From the NCBI RefSeq assembly GCF_918797505.1, contig NC_092801.1, positions 31,448,487-31,512,486 of the forward strand: a stretch of 64,000 bases of DNA, written 5' to 3'. The translations under genes were made by a program, and so were the position numbers. Below, one piece after another: positions 11,126-21,150 of this stretch (within the stretch, counting starts at the first letter, position 1; every line of letters starts with the position of its first letter). The notes under the pieces are model-generated. The model did no database searches and had not been told where the DNA came from. It saw nothing but the letters and a program-made list of their open reading frames with translations. The stretch is from Bemisia tabaci (Eukaryota; Arthropoda; Insecta; Hemiptera; Aleyrodidae).

Positions 11126-11476
11126 TAATCAGCGTATAGTTTGTAACACGTTTTTTTTTTTCAAATTTACCACGTATCCGCGCAGATTTTCTTCGCGGCC
11201 GGTAAAGTTGCCCGGAGAGAGACCTAACCTAAATGAACTATAAAATAACCTACGTTACTCTCAATCGAGCCCTTCTTTTCACTCCCGCATTCTAAGGATT
11301 ACCGACCAAAGCGTCGATCTTTTATTAGCTTTTTCCCACGAATCGAGGGGGATAGATGTATACGCATCATCAGTTTCACCGGAGCACTGTAAGAGGTTTC
11401 TGTCCAATAAGTTAAAAAAGTAAAAAAAAAAACTGAAAGTGTAAAAAGCAAAAAAGAGCATCATGCTGCAGACAAG

Positions 11477-11855
11477 TGGACGTATTTATGCGAAAAGGAG
11501 ATATGTGGAAGTGGGAAGATGGGGTGTGCTCGTTAGTGGTCGGGCCATAAGAATGAATGGGGAATATAAAGCGCCAGTGACGTCAGCAGCAACTAAGCCG
11601 CTCGCCTACTCCGCCCTCGTCCGCCCGCCTCCGCATAAACTCATGAGCCCTGTCCACAAGGCTCTCTTGCCATGCCCGCGGCTCATGAGTTAGCATATTT
11701 TGGCGCTTAGCTCCTCTTGATTTAATGTCAAATCCCGCTTTTCAATTTTCTCAAAAGGAGCTATATCCACTTTTACATTGTTTCTTATGGCCCAACTGAC
11801 GAGCACACCCCATCTTTCCACTTGCACATATCTCCTTTTCGTGTAAATACGTCCA
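11477..11855. mobile_element. MITE/foldback family G, copy 1
   Basis: The ends read TGGACGTATTTATGCGAAAA and its complement (TTTTCGTGTAAATACGTCCA). Inner arms include GGAGATATGTGGAAGTGG, pairing with CCACTTGCACATATCTCC, and GGGGTGTGCTCGT, pairing with ACGAGCACACCCC. The centre is GC-rich with CTCATGAGCC / GGCTCATGAG. The length is about 380 bp with no coding. It shares the outermost TGGACGT(A)T end with elements at 13490, 20721 and 22141. Confidence 0.85.
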
Positions 11856-12090
11856 AGTGTAGTCGGTAATCGCGAGGTCTCTCAAATCCAATTAGAAAAC
11901 TCCGCGCGTTCGAGGAACATTTTTTCTCCCTTGTCGTTTTGCACGGCGTATGGGAAAGTATGTCGCATATTGTGCGACCATTTTGACCTCTGACTTATTG
12001 TCAGAGGCGACCTGGGTTACCGAGAGTTTGAAATGCACTCACAACTTAGACACTTTTGTCACTGGAGCCGCTCCCTTCTCATGTCAAAAA

Positions 12091-12255
12091 CAGTGGCTCA
12101 GCGTAATTTACGACGTATCGATTGTTATGCCATTTAAACCTAAGGTAAAAAATCGATTATTAAGGAGTTCGCTGTAAACACGCCACCTATCGATCATTTT
12201 CCATAAGTTTAAATAACAGATCAATGGATATATCGCAAAGCACGCCACGGCACTG
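12091..12255. mobile_element. MITE family A, copy 2
   Basis: The ends are CAGTGGCTCAGCGTAATTTA and CACGCCACGGCACTG, with GACGTATCGATTGTTATGCC and AAACCTAAGGTAAAAAATCG in the arm. It is the same family as 7500-7663 but somewhat more diverged. Confidence 0.85.
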
Positions 12256-12989
12256 GTCACAAAGCGTGTTCTGACCTAGTCATACCTTGTTATAAGTGGA
12301 TCGCATTCGGCAAAAAAGGACCAGCGCGATTGCAGTGTTTCCAAAATCGCACGACTTCTTTTTTTCTTGTAAAAATACTCAATACATGTACAGTATTAAA
12401 ATTTACGCAATTCTTTTCCTTAACAATTAACATTTTTTTGGTGGGAAGCAAAAACTATTTGCTGCTCTGGGAGATTTTTTAGATAATCATGAAGGTGCAA
12501 CATTTTCACAACACTGTAATCGCCCTGGTTCCCTTTCGCTAGATGCTATCCAAGTGCACACTGTACTACTTGTGGAAGTTTCCCATGTTTTCAAAATCAT
12601 GCACACCCTATCATCAGTCAATCATTCAAAATCAAATACCTGTCTCGAAATGGGAATAATGGGTCTGTTGCATATAAGAGATATAGGCAACTACTCATAG
12701 CTCGCGGATGGAAAGAGCTAGGAACCTGCACAAAAAACAAGTCCTATACACTATAAAAAGTTGACAATATTCAGTTTTTTTTGTACTTTCTGTATTTTTT
12801 CCTCAGATTCAGGATTTTTTTGAAACAGACTGCTGAACTAGATGTATACTTTGTTTCGACTTGCCAAGCACGTAACCACTTTTTTTTTTTTTATCTCTTT
12901 CAATGCTACTTATTTTTGCGATGAGAGCTCGGACAGGCTTGTAATATTTGTACGACTTCGATGTAATTTTAAAGGCGCAGCCCATATAG

Positions 12990-13412
12990 AGTTCCTATAT
13001 ACCCAGAGTTGAGACAACTCAAATCTGGTTTGCCATACGGTGTCACAAAAGTGTGACCTCAAACGAACGATATTGAAAGATGAGGATGAGAAATCCTGTG
13101 ATGTCTGGCATTCAAAAACAACACAGCGAAACTGATCGAAACCTAACCAAAGAAATTGCAATTACGAAATTAGATTGATTTGTGAATAATTTCTTAATCT
13201 AATTTTCATTTTGGTGCAATGAAAATAACAATGTACTCTTGATAAACCACGATTAAGTATGTTTTCATCATATTTGTCCACATTCGAACCACCGCCTATC
13301 TTGGTACACACTTTTGTAACACCATGAGCGAGAACCAATCAGAATTGCATTTTTTTTGGGCCACTTTCAGCCCAACCAGAATTGAGTTGCCTTAACTCTG
13401 TGTGTAAAGGCA
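12990..13412. repeat. Inverted-repeat element, about 420 bp
   Basis: CAGAGTTGAGACAACTCAAA near 13001 (then TCTGGTTT) pairs with AACCAGAATTGAGTTGCC near 13375 (then TTAACTCTG). The interior holds only a short minus-strand ORF with no family signature. Confidence 0.6.
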
Positions 13413-13489
13413 CTGTAAGCCGAAAGGCAGCGCTTCTTAATTTCGACCTGCTTGTAGAATTCTAGTAGACCAGAGGCAAAGCTTTCAAA

Positions 13490-13613
13490 TGGACGTATCT
13501 CTATCAAACGGAACTATGTGCATTATAACGTGAGCCCTGTTATGCATATATTCTTATGGGGCTCAGGGCTCATGTCTTAATGCACATAGTTACGTTTAGC
13601 AGAAATACGTCCA
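13490..13613. mobile_element. MITE family G, short variant
   Basis: This 124-bp palindrome begins TGGACGTATCTCTATCAAAC and ends AGAAATACGTCCA. The inner arms are GGAACTATGTGCATTA and TAATGCACATAGTTAC. The CATTAT.ACGTGAGCCCTG block is mirrored by CAGGGCTCATG. It shares the terminal TGGACGTAT with the other family G elements. Confidence 0.9.
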
Positions 13614-13919
13614 AATGGCGCACCAGCTCAACAAAAAAGTGTCATTTTTATCGGTGTAACGCGCTCCTGCAAAACACGTCGAAGAAAACAGAAAAAAACC
13701 GCGCCGTCAACTTTGATCACAAGACACGAGAATAAAGCCGGGATCTGACAATGATTTCGACGTATTTTTGCCGATCAAGCCGCTCACTTCTTTGATAAAA
13801 CTAATATCAAAAATGAGGCCAAAAAAATTGTGAGCCCGGCTTACGTGAGTTGGTTGTAAAAAATAGAGGGAAAACCCGACGCGAAATAATTCTTCAAACT
13901 CGCGCAATATTACCGTGCG

Positions 13920-14280
13920 TAAGCTCATTCAGTGATTTTTAATTGTATTTCGGAGGATAGAAATATCACGTCATATAGATCACAGGAATTCCCCCCGATT
14001 TTTTGTGAACGGAATGAATCTACAAAAAAGAAGGAAAAAATGTCTATTCTATGCTCCCATTTGAACGCGCATGGCCGCGGCGGTAAAGCCAAGATGGCGT
14101 CCAAAAGTATCCTTCCCGCTACGGGTACTTTACAAACTTTCGACTGTTCAATTTCTCTGCCTCGATGTTTGCTCCGTGCAACCGTTGCCAATGTAGGGAG
14201 GAGGCAGGGTAATGTTTTATATCTTCGATATTACGGCTTTGATGGATATCTCCATCATCGGGAAACGATTTGAATCATGT
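13920..14280. other. Mildly GC-richer segment, no gene assigned
   Basis: Overlapping ORFs exist on both strands (13932-14273 plus; 13925-14191 minus). Neither shows a family signature, and opposite-strand openness suggests chance or repeat origin. A CCAAGATGGCGTCC motif near 14089 resembles promoter-proximal YY1-type sites in animals. That alone does not support a promoter call. Confidence 0.3.
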
Positions 14281-14345
14281 GTGATAGACAGTTTGCAGAA
14301 TAGTTTGTTTCTTTGAGTTGAATTGTTTAGATTTTCTTTATTCTG

Positions 14346-14585
14346 CCGTGCTAAGGAAAAACGCCGTATAAACCTTCAAACATTGCCACGTTTTCCCCAG
14401 TTAAAAACATTTTTACTGGGAAAACTGTGAATCTTTTTTTTTTCATATTTTTTGGACAATTTAGTTTGCAACTTTGTCCAAAATATCTGAAATTTAGAAG
14501 AAATAAACAAAACAACCCTCATACACATACATAATCTAAGCTAACTTCTGAATGTTCATACGGCGTCCTTCTTGGTATGGTAGTT
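14346..14585. mobile_element. MITE family L, copy 1
   Basis: The left end TGCTAAGGAAAAACGCCGTA (then TAAACCTTC) pairs with the right end GAATGTTCATACGGCGTCCT. An inner CATTGCCACGTTTTCCC block follows the left end. Related ends occur at 18466, 21341, 32838, 49610 and 50092. Confidence 0.75.
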
Positions 14586-14901
14586 TAGGGATCATGGTCC
14601 AGACCTGATAGCCGATTGCAGAAGTACAAAAATAAGTGTCCGCTTTTCGAAGGTAAATTTTGAAAATGCATTGTACGGACAACTCAAATCGTTAGTTGAA
14701 GAGTTGATTCTATTCTTACGTATCTCTAATGGGTTCAAAGTCGTTTGTGTGCAATTTTACGTGTAGCAAGTCAACTTATTTTTAGGTGACAGTATCTTTT
14801 GTGTGCAAGAGGCTCGTTGACGTCAGTTAGCGGAAAAATCCATCCATTACGGAAGTTTTGAAAAACCGCGTGCGAACAGTTAGAAAACTGAAGCACCTTA
14901 A

Positions 14902-16023
14902 CCCTTTATTGCACAATGATGCTTATTGGCAACATTTGGTTTTTTATTTTTTTAAAATCAGGATGTAGATGATTTTTTGATGTGATTGTTTATGGCAGTC
15001 GGCATCGGTATAGCGGATATGAATGAATTTTCCCCCACTCCCAATTCAGGGCTGCCAACTGTAAAAAAAAAACGCGATTCGTCGGGTTGGTCGGTCTGAG
15101 GGTCACCGATGAGGTCACCACTTTCGCTGGTCGGTGGTTGGCTGCCCTGTGGTGCTGATGGGCTGGGAAAATTCATGCTGTTAGGTTGCTTTTTGTAGTT
15201 TTTCGATAGCCAATCAGAATCATTACAGCTTTATTACGCAGTTTTATGGAGATCAAAAAGTAAATGTTGCCAATCGGCATCACCGAGCAACTAGGGGATA
15301 ACTTTTGAGTTTATAGGTCATGTTTACTGAAGTTATCGTGCGCGCGAGTACATGCGTTAAACGTACGTTTCAGTCAGTTTTATTAGTTTTTGCCAAGAAA
15401 TGCTGTGTTGAGTGCCTGAAACAATGATTAAAGAGGAGGAGCGTTTGCGAATAGACAAAATCGTCAAGTGTCTTGGTGAAAATCCAGAGAAATCTGATGA
15501 TTCAGACCTCTGATGTTCTTCCTTCTGATGTTCTTTTTTCAACGAATAATGTCCATTTCTCTACATTATTATTCACATTGAGGTCATTCTTTTCATTTTT
15601 TATACACCTAGGGTATTTAAACTTTAATTAATTTTTTTAAAACTAAATATTTTGGTCGGACCTTGGACCTAGGTCTAATTTTTTGGTACGCTTGGAAACG
15701 CAAGAGTTTTTCCTCCCGGAAAGCCGTAGCATTCAATTTTACCTACGATTTCTTATACTTATTTTTTCTTTTATCATTCTAAATTAAAACTCCAATTTAT
15801 TAGCTCAAAATTTTCCACTTCCAAGTCTTTCAATTTTTTTTTGAAAATCCTCAAAGTGTTCGGTGATGCCGTTTGGCAACATTTGGTTTTGTGCCCCAAA
15901 GAAGGTCAAAAGGTCAAAATTTTCAAAAACGGCAAAAGACGTGTCCAATTCTTTTCCATAACCTACCACATATATTTTTTTAATCAGAATCAGTGATCCG
16001 AAATTAATTCGTGCAACAAAGGG
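14902..16023. mobile_element. piggyBac-like non-autonomous element with TTAA target sites
   Basis: The element is bounded by TTAA on both sides (14898-14901 and 16024-16027). Its ends are CCCTTTATTGCACAATGATG and TTCGTGCAACAAAGGG, inverted repeats of about 15 bp starting CCCTTT. A TTAA target with CCCT-type ends is the hallmark of the piggyBac superfamily. A subterminal GGCAACATTTGGTTTT motif occurs near both ends in the same orientation (14928, 15873). Inside, a plus-strand ORF at 15424-15513 encodes an acidic peptide beginning MIKEEERLRIDKIV and ending SDDSDL. It could be a relic of a transposase N-terminus, but no DDD catalytic core is present. Confidence 0.8.
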
Positions 16024-16027
16024 TTAA

Positions 16028-17441
16028 TCGACTTTACAAAGTCATGAATAACTGCATCTTCTAATATGTCGCCATTTTCGTCAGCCTTCTGACTTAAAGG
16101 CGTGCCTAAATTTTATATTTCACACATAAATCTTTGCCTCCTAGGGTTCATGTGGAAATTGAAATACGCTCTTACGCCAGGGGAGTGAGATTTCATCTGA
16201 ATCATCTGCCCGTTTTTGAGCACGTCGTGGAAATTTTAAAACCACCCAGTGCGACAAAAAAAAAATTGTCAGTGTCATCTAGATGGATTTGTAGAATACG
16301 ACATTCCACGAACAAATGTCATTCTTGAGTTCTCTCTTTATTGATTGTGGCCTATTTGCTCTTCCGACCTGGAAGTGCTGTTTTTGTCATGCTCAAAAGC
16401 CCAGGGAAATGACGGAGGGCTTTTTTTTGCTCACATGTGCCTTTTTTACAAATTTTTTGGTTATAACAGCACATGCTTATTTTTAATTTTAATTACTATG
16501 TCATATTGTTTTAGAGCCGCTCATAAAGGCGTAGCCTCATGTTTACACTAAGTTAATGTGCGTACAATAATGCTTTTGAAATCTGTGAGTATCCCAAAGC
16601 TCTCAGGAATAATTCAATACAGCTCCTGCAGAAGTCAAATACGCCTCATGCAGTTAATAAATACAGCTCATGCAGTAATTAAATACAGATCTTGCAATTA
16701 TTTAAGATTAAAATTATGGAACAATTGATGTTACGTATGAGGGCTGAAAAAGAAATTCTGCTAGTGTTCGAAATTCATCTTTGAGTTTTAGGAGCCATGT
16801 GGCGCAACAAGCCCGATTTTTAGGCGCCATTGAAGATTTTTTACGGGCCAAATTGACTTCTTGCCTATATACCACGGCGTATTTAGTGGAAAGTTAGACG
16901 CAAGATGTTTTAGTTACAGAACTAGTAACTATAACGTGGGGGAAATTTCGAAAAATCACCAAACCAAAAATTTGGATATTTTTTGGAGGGGGGAGGGGCA
17001 ATTTTTAGGGGCAACATTTGGCGCAGAGCCTTCTTTTTTTAGGCGCCATGGCCGATTTTTTAGGCGCATTTGGCGCGTTGGTGCCTGTGAGTTTCGAACA
17101 CTAAATTCTGCACAAAGTAGACTTATTGTTTTCCATGATTCTTGGTCTCTTCCTTCTAAGCTCCATCAGAAAATGTATCCTAGCGAGCGGACTTGCTCTA
17201 GAGGTTTCCACTCCTAGGGTTTTCCAACTTCACTGCTCATGTCCGGTAGGCTAATTTGCGAGACGTTATCGAATGAATTTGCTCTATACGGCGCTGTCTT
17301 AGCAATTCTTTGTATCGATCAAGGTCATTCAAGATGTACTTGCATTAAAGACGAAGATATTGAAAAAAAAGAGTGACTTAGATCAAATTAAGCATTGCTT
17401 TTAGTTGAAAGGAGGGAGAGTCCCTTTAGTGGTTCTTTTTT
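16028..17441. other. AT-rich interval without gene; small repeats
   Basis: At about 16612-16700 a 24-26-bp motif (AATACAGCTCATGCAGT) is repeated four times. At 16790-17080 the phrase TTTTTAGGCGCCAT occurs several times. The ORFs across the region are short and lack family signatures. Confidence 0.5.
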
Positions 17442-17718
17442 AGTTGAGTCCCTTTTATTGAGAGTTAAGGCCTATGAAATCCATTTTTTATTGGTTATTT
17501 TTTATTTGAGGCCTCTCGCAGTGTTCCAAACCAGAATAAAAGAAAACATTTTTTCAGATTCCGAAAATGATGACCTGGGATTAATTGGGAAATTAAGAGT
17601 GCGTCAGAGAACAAACGGAACCACAGGAAAAGCGGAGGGGAGGATTCAGGAATAAGTTGATCAAAGATTACGAAAAATTGTTGAAATGTGTAATCTTTGC
17701 TCCAGTTTGTGACATCCA
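17442..17718. mobile_element. MITE family H, diverged copy
   Basis: This copy aligns with 30495-30808: AGTCCCTTTTATTGAGAGTT, then AGAACAAACGGAA, then GATCAAAGATTACGAAAAAT and GTGTAATCTTTGCTCC. The terminal pairing is degraded compared with the 30495 copy. Confidence 0.7.
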
Positions 17719-18227
17719 TGCGCCGACTTATCTTATTTTTCTCTATCTCTTATTTTGGTCATACAATTGTGCGCACACTGAGAAAGCCTAAAATTCAGTC
17801 TCAACTTCACAATCTACGTACAAAATTTCCTATCAAAAATTTGCGTACTTTCGAGTTTTCTGCTGATTTTTGCAATTACAGATACAGTGATGGACAACGA
17901 GACAAAGTGAAAATGAAGCGTTTTTACTGATAGAAGTGGGTGGTTGCAATGGACAAGGAGGTAAATACACAATGTAATATACAATTTAAGAAGAATCCAC
18001 GAGAAACCCATTGTTAGTCCATCAATTTCCCCCTTTGTCTTCAACAACCACTCGTTTCAACCAATGTGATCCCTCCATTTTCCTTCTATCCTCTTTGTCT
18101 ATCATTTTATCTATCCATTTCAATTGTAAGCCCGCAGGAGAACAATGGTTAGACAAATTGACTGTGTCTGTTCCCGCTTACTTCCCTCCTTTTCATGATT
18201 TCCACACCGGAACTAAAGGTTAAAAAT

Positions 18228-18386
18228 AGTGGCAAGGCGTGGATGATAATCGATATTTCCCCATTGGAAGCTATGGTGAAGGATCGATTTTTAAAGTGTT
18301 CGTTACAAACACCCTGATAATCGATCTTTTTCCTTAGGTTTAAACGGCAGATCAATCGATATATCGCAAAGCACGCCACGTCACTA
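18228..18386. mobile_element. MITE family A, copy 3
   Basis: The element runs from AGTGGCAAGGCGTGGATGAT to AAAGCACGCCACGTCACT. It has the family centre (AAGTGTTCGTTACAAACACC) and the TAGGTTTAAACGGCAGATCA arm. Confidence 0.85.
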
Positions 18387-18465
18387 GTTAAACACTTGGG
18401 ATGCATCCACGGAAAGAAGTTTATTGAGAATTTGCAATGCAAAACTGATCCTCCGGCCCAATACT

Positions 18466-18716
18466 GCCCATTACGGAAGAACGCCGTATGAACATTCGGG
18501 AGTTGCCAAATTTCCTCCGATAAACTGTTCATCTTTGAGGGAAGTTATGAATACTTTCTTTTGGAATTTTCAGGACTCCTCGGCGGAATTACGAGCAAAA
18601 TTATCTTCAAAAATTTGAGAAAAATACTCACAAGTTTACCAGGCAATTCGTATTTTATCAAAGGAAATTTGGCAACGCCTGAGGGCTCATATACCGTTTT
18701 TCCTAAACACGGCCGA
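18466..18716. mobile_element. MITE family L, copy 2
   Basis: The left end ACGGAAGAACGCCGTATGAA, then GGGAGTTGCCAAATTTCCTC, is mirrored by AAAGGAAATTTGGCAACGCC, then ATATACCGTTTTTCC. This is the best-preserved copy of family L, about 250 bp, with no coding. Confidence 0.85.
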
Positions 18717-18739
18717 AGAGAACGAGAACACGTGCTTAA

Positions 18740-20060
18740 AAGTTTGAGAGAGGTCTGTGAAAACAAAGCGGGGAAAGGCTGCTATCCACTTGAATCCCGA
18801 ACCTGACCACTCAAATTCTTGAAAGAGGGAGTAAATTATTCTTGATGCAGGATCGTCTATTCAAAATTTTTCCTAGGTAGAACTCCACATCGATGCCCGA
18901 GTTTTGCGATTTTTTCGCTCACTCTAATGACCTACTTTCAGGCACTGGGTATAAAACTTCATGATTATTATGAAGACTTCAATGAATAAGATTCTTATTT
19001 TAAGTGTGAGGTGTTCTTGCGAGCGGTATACTTGGATTAACTGATAATGATGTATGAAATATAAACTAAGTGAAAAAAGTGAAATTGATTTAATAATCTG
19101 GGTGTAAAACAAAGTGTTCGAGAACTTATAAACTGCTGAATCACCCGCCACAGCAATTAGTTTAAATCGTGGCCGTTAAAGTAACTGCTGTTGTGGGAAA
19201 TTCAGCATTTTACAAGTTCTTGCACACGTATTTTACATCCAGAATGTCAAATCAACTTCACTTTTTTTGGTGCACTGATTTTTCACTTGTCATTTAATTT
19301 TGGACTCGGGGTCAATGAATAATTACTCTGTCTAGTGGTAGACTTGTGGTATTGCACCGAATATAAAGTACTTTCCCCTATCAATGGATTACCTTGGTCA
19401 AAGGTTGGCATTTTATGTACGGTTTCTTTGATGAAGGTGAGCCAATTGCTGGCTGTTTTTCTACTCGAATAGAGCAATAAATATATCACCGGAGTCCGAG
19501 GTAGGAAAACTCGACGCTCTTTCTTGTAGAAGGCATCGCTAGATTTTACATTCGATTTCAATTTTTACTAGAATGACATACCGCAGAAATTTAGTAGCTC
19601 ACATAAAAAATCACCGACCTTTTTTGAGAGCAGCATTATCCAATAACGATATTTTCTCTTCGATCGATGACAGAATTATAAGTCCCTCTCTGAACAGATA
19701 TTTTCTCTAGGAGGGGAGATTCCGTTTGATCATGCATCATAATTGAAGAAACAATAAAAAGGTCCTTAATATAGCATATTAGAACAGACAGGTTAACGCA
19801 TATTTCGCATGCATATTGTGAAGTTAGGAGTGTATCTAAGAATTTGTCGATGCGCTCATCGTGATTTTCGCTGTTTACTCAAGGTGAAGTTTGTAAAAGG
19901 CCCATTACAGTTTAAACCATGTGACATCTTCCTCGTAAGGTAAAACAGTACCGAAAGTCAGCTAACTTTTAGATATCATACAAATTTTTGCTGCTGTCAT
20001 TTTTAAATTGTATTCATTTTACTTATATGAAAATTCCTATGTGATTATGAGTTTCCGTGA
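18740..20060. other. No recognisable gene
   Basis: This is AT-rich sequence. The longest ORF (19283-19561, minus, 92 aa) has a fairly protein-like composition around NWLTFIKETVHKMPTFDQGN. I cannot match it to a family and see no supporting splice context, so it is left uncalled. Confidence 0.45.
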
Positions 20061-20064
20061 GATT

Positions 20065-20425
20065 TTAGATCTATTAAGTTTCAAGGAGCGTCTTAAAATT
20101 TTAGCTTGGAAGAATGTTAAGATCACTTCTCCTAGAAAGCATTTTAAAAGACTAAAATCAATGTGCACGAATCCAAGAATGCAATGATCTGACATATTTG
20201 AATAATGTGCTAGTAAATAATTGAAAGCGCCTTCGCATTTTAATTACAATGCATTGATACAACTATTCGTACTCTTAGGATGTGCTTTTTGCATACCCAA
20301 ACCATTAAAGGCGCCCTACTTTTCCCAATGACAACGCACGGAATCTTGGAAGCATTATGTTGAATTTTACCCGAGATTCGTGAAAAATGCCTGTTTAATG
20401 ATGCTGCATGAAACATTAAAAACAC
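20065..20425. repeat. Segment homologous to 32185-32590 (downstream flank of the cathepsin gene)
   Basis: It shares TAAGTTTCAAGGAGCG, then a GATCAC.TCTCCT block, then GAAGGCGCC / GCGCCTTC, CAACTATTCGTGCTCTTAGG, GGATGTGC and GCATACCCAAA with 32185-32590, in the same order and orientation. The minus-strand translations also align (IWVC..YILR.RIV). One copy lies just beyond the gene's 3' end and the other just beyond its 5' end. Confidence 0.65.
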
Positions 20426-20720
20426 ATATGTGCATAAGGAAACTAATGGCGGATAAGTTGTTTTTAACTGAGACAGATATTTTAGTTCATATTTGCAAAA
20501 TACAGTTCGATTGTTACTTTTCCGACACTTATCACTCTTGATGTTCCTTCAGCATGTACCTTTTAATCTTTAATATTATATTGAAATTTATACTTTTTTT
20601 GTGACGTTAAGTTCTTCTTCAATTTTAATCATCCCGCGATATGCTTCCTGATCAGTGGAATTCCACTTTTGTAATATCAGAAGAACGAATTGCTGCCTTT
20701 TTTTGCAGCGCATCAATAAT

Positions 20721-20939
20721 TGGACGTAAATCTGTTAAACGGAACTAAGCGCCAAATTGAGTTCCTTTTGAGGATTTTGGAATCCCAGGAAGCGCGTTCT
20801 GTCAAAAGGAACTAAGCGCCACGGAAAAGCATTGCGAGTACAGGAGGAGCGAGCATCGCGTTCCGCATCACCCGCCAATCCAGGCCCCCTCTCCCTTCTT
20901 CCCCCGATGGCGCTTAGTTCCGTTTGATCGAAATATCCA
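20721..20939. mobile_element. MITE family G, copy 3, 46 bp past the cathepsin stop
   Basis: The ends are TGGACGTAAATCTGTTAAAC and GTTTGATCGAAATATCCA. The inner repeat GGAACTAAGCGCCA is mirrored by TGGCGCTTAGTTCC. A 115-bp part is a close inverted match to 22141-22262. It probably lies in the 3' UTR or immediate 3' flank of the cathepsin gene. Confidence 0.85.
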
Positions 20940-20985
20940 ATTCTGCATGACTTCATAAGTATTAATCGGTATTGAATAATTATTT

Positions 20986-21150
20986 TTAAGTTTTCTTTGG
21001 TCGGCCGCGTTTGCGTTTTCCACTCGAAGGTGCAGCGATCGTGCTGGCACTGGGAGTACGCTCTGGAGGTTGTTTAACTACATATGAACCAGATATGGTG
21101 TAACTTTGAACACCTATTCCACACCTTCCTTTTTTTACCAGAGCGTGACC
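20986..21150 (-). CDS. Cathepsin exon 7: CGI strand plus AT-hook-like tail
   Basis: After GTATGTTGCAG, an open frame reads GHALVKKGRCGIGVQSYTI, matching the end of papain-like enzymes (GYFRLxRGxNxCGIxxxxxYP). It then adds 35 residues not found in the family: a Pro/Ser/Thr linker (KQPPERTPSASTIAAPSS), then GKRKRGRPKKT and TAA. The RGRP core with flanking Lys/Arg is the AT-hook consensus and also resembles a nuclear localisation signal. This frame is phase 0, but exon 6 ends in phase 2, so the strong acceptor would give a stop after five more residues. A weak acceptor inside the exon (GGAAG|GTGTGG) would restore the CGIG frame but drop the preceding strand. Confidence 0.65.
   Translation of the reverse strand, partial: GHALVKKGRCGIGVQSYTISGSYVVKQPPERTPSASTIAAPSSGKRKRGRPKKT

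Noticed and set aside
14958..15176. 72-residue Ser/Pro-rich minus-strand ORF
   Set aside because: It lies inside the piggyBac-like element, has low-complexity composition and no recognisable transposase motif.
19283..19561. 92-residue minus-strand ORF downstream of the cathepsin gene, considered as another exon
   Set aside because: It shows none of the cathepsin motifs and no clear splice sites in register.
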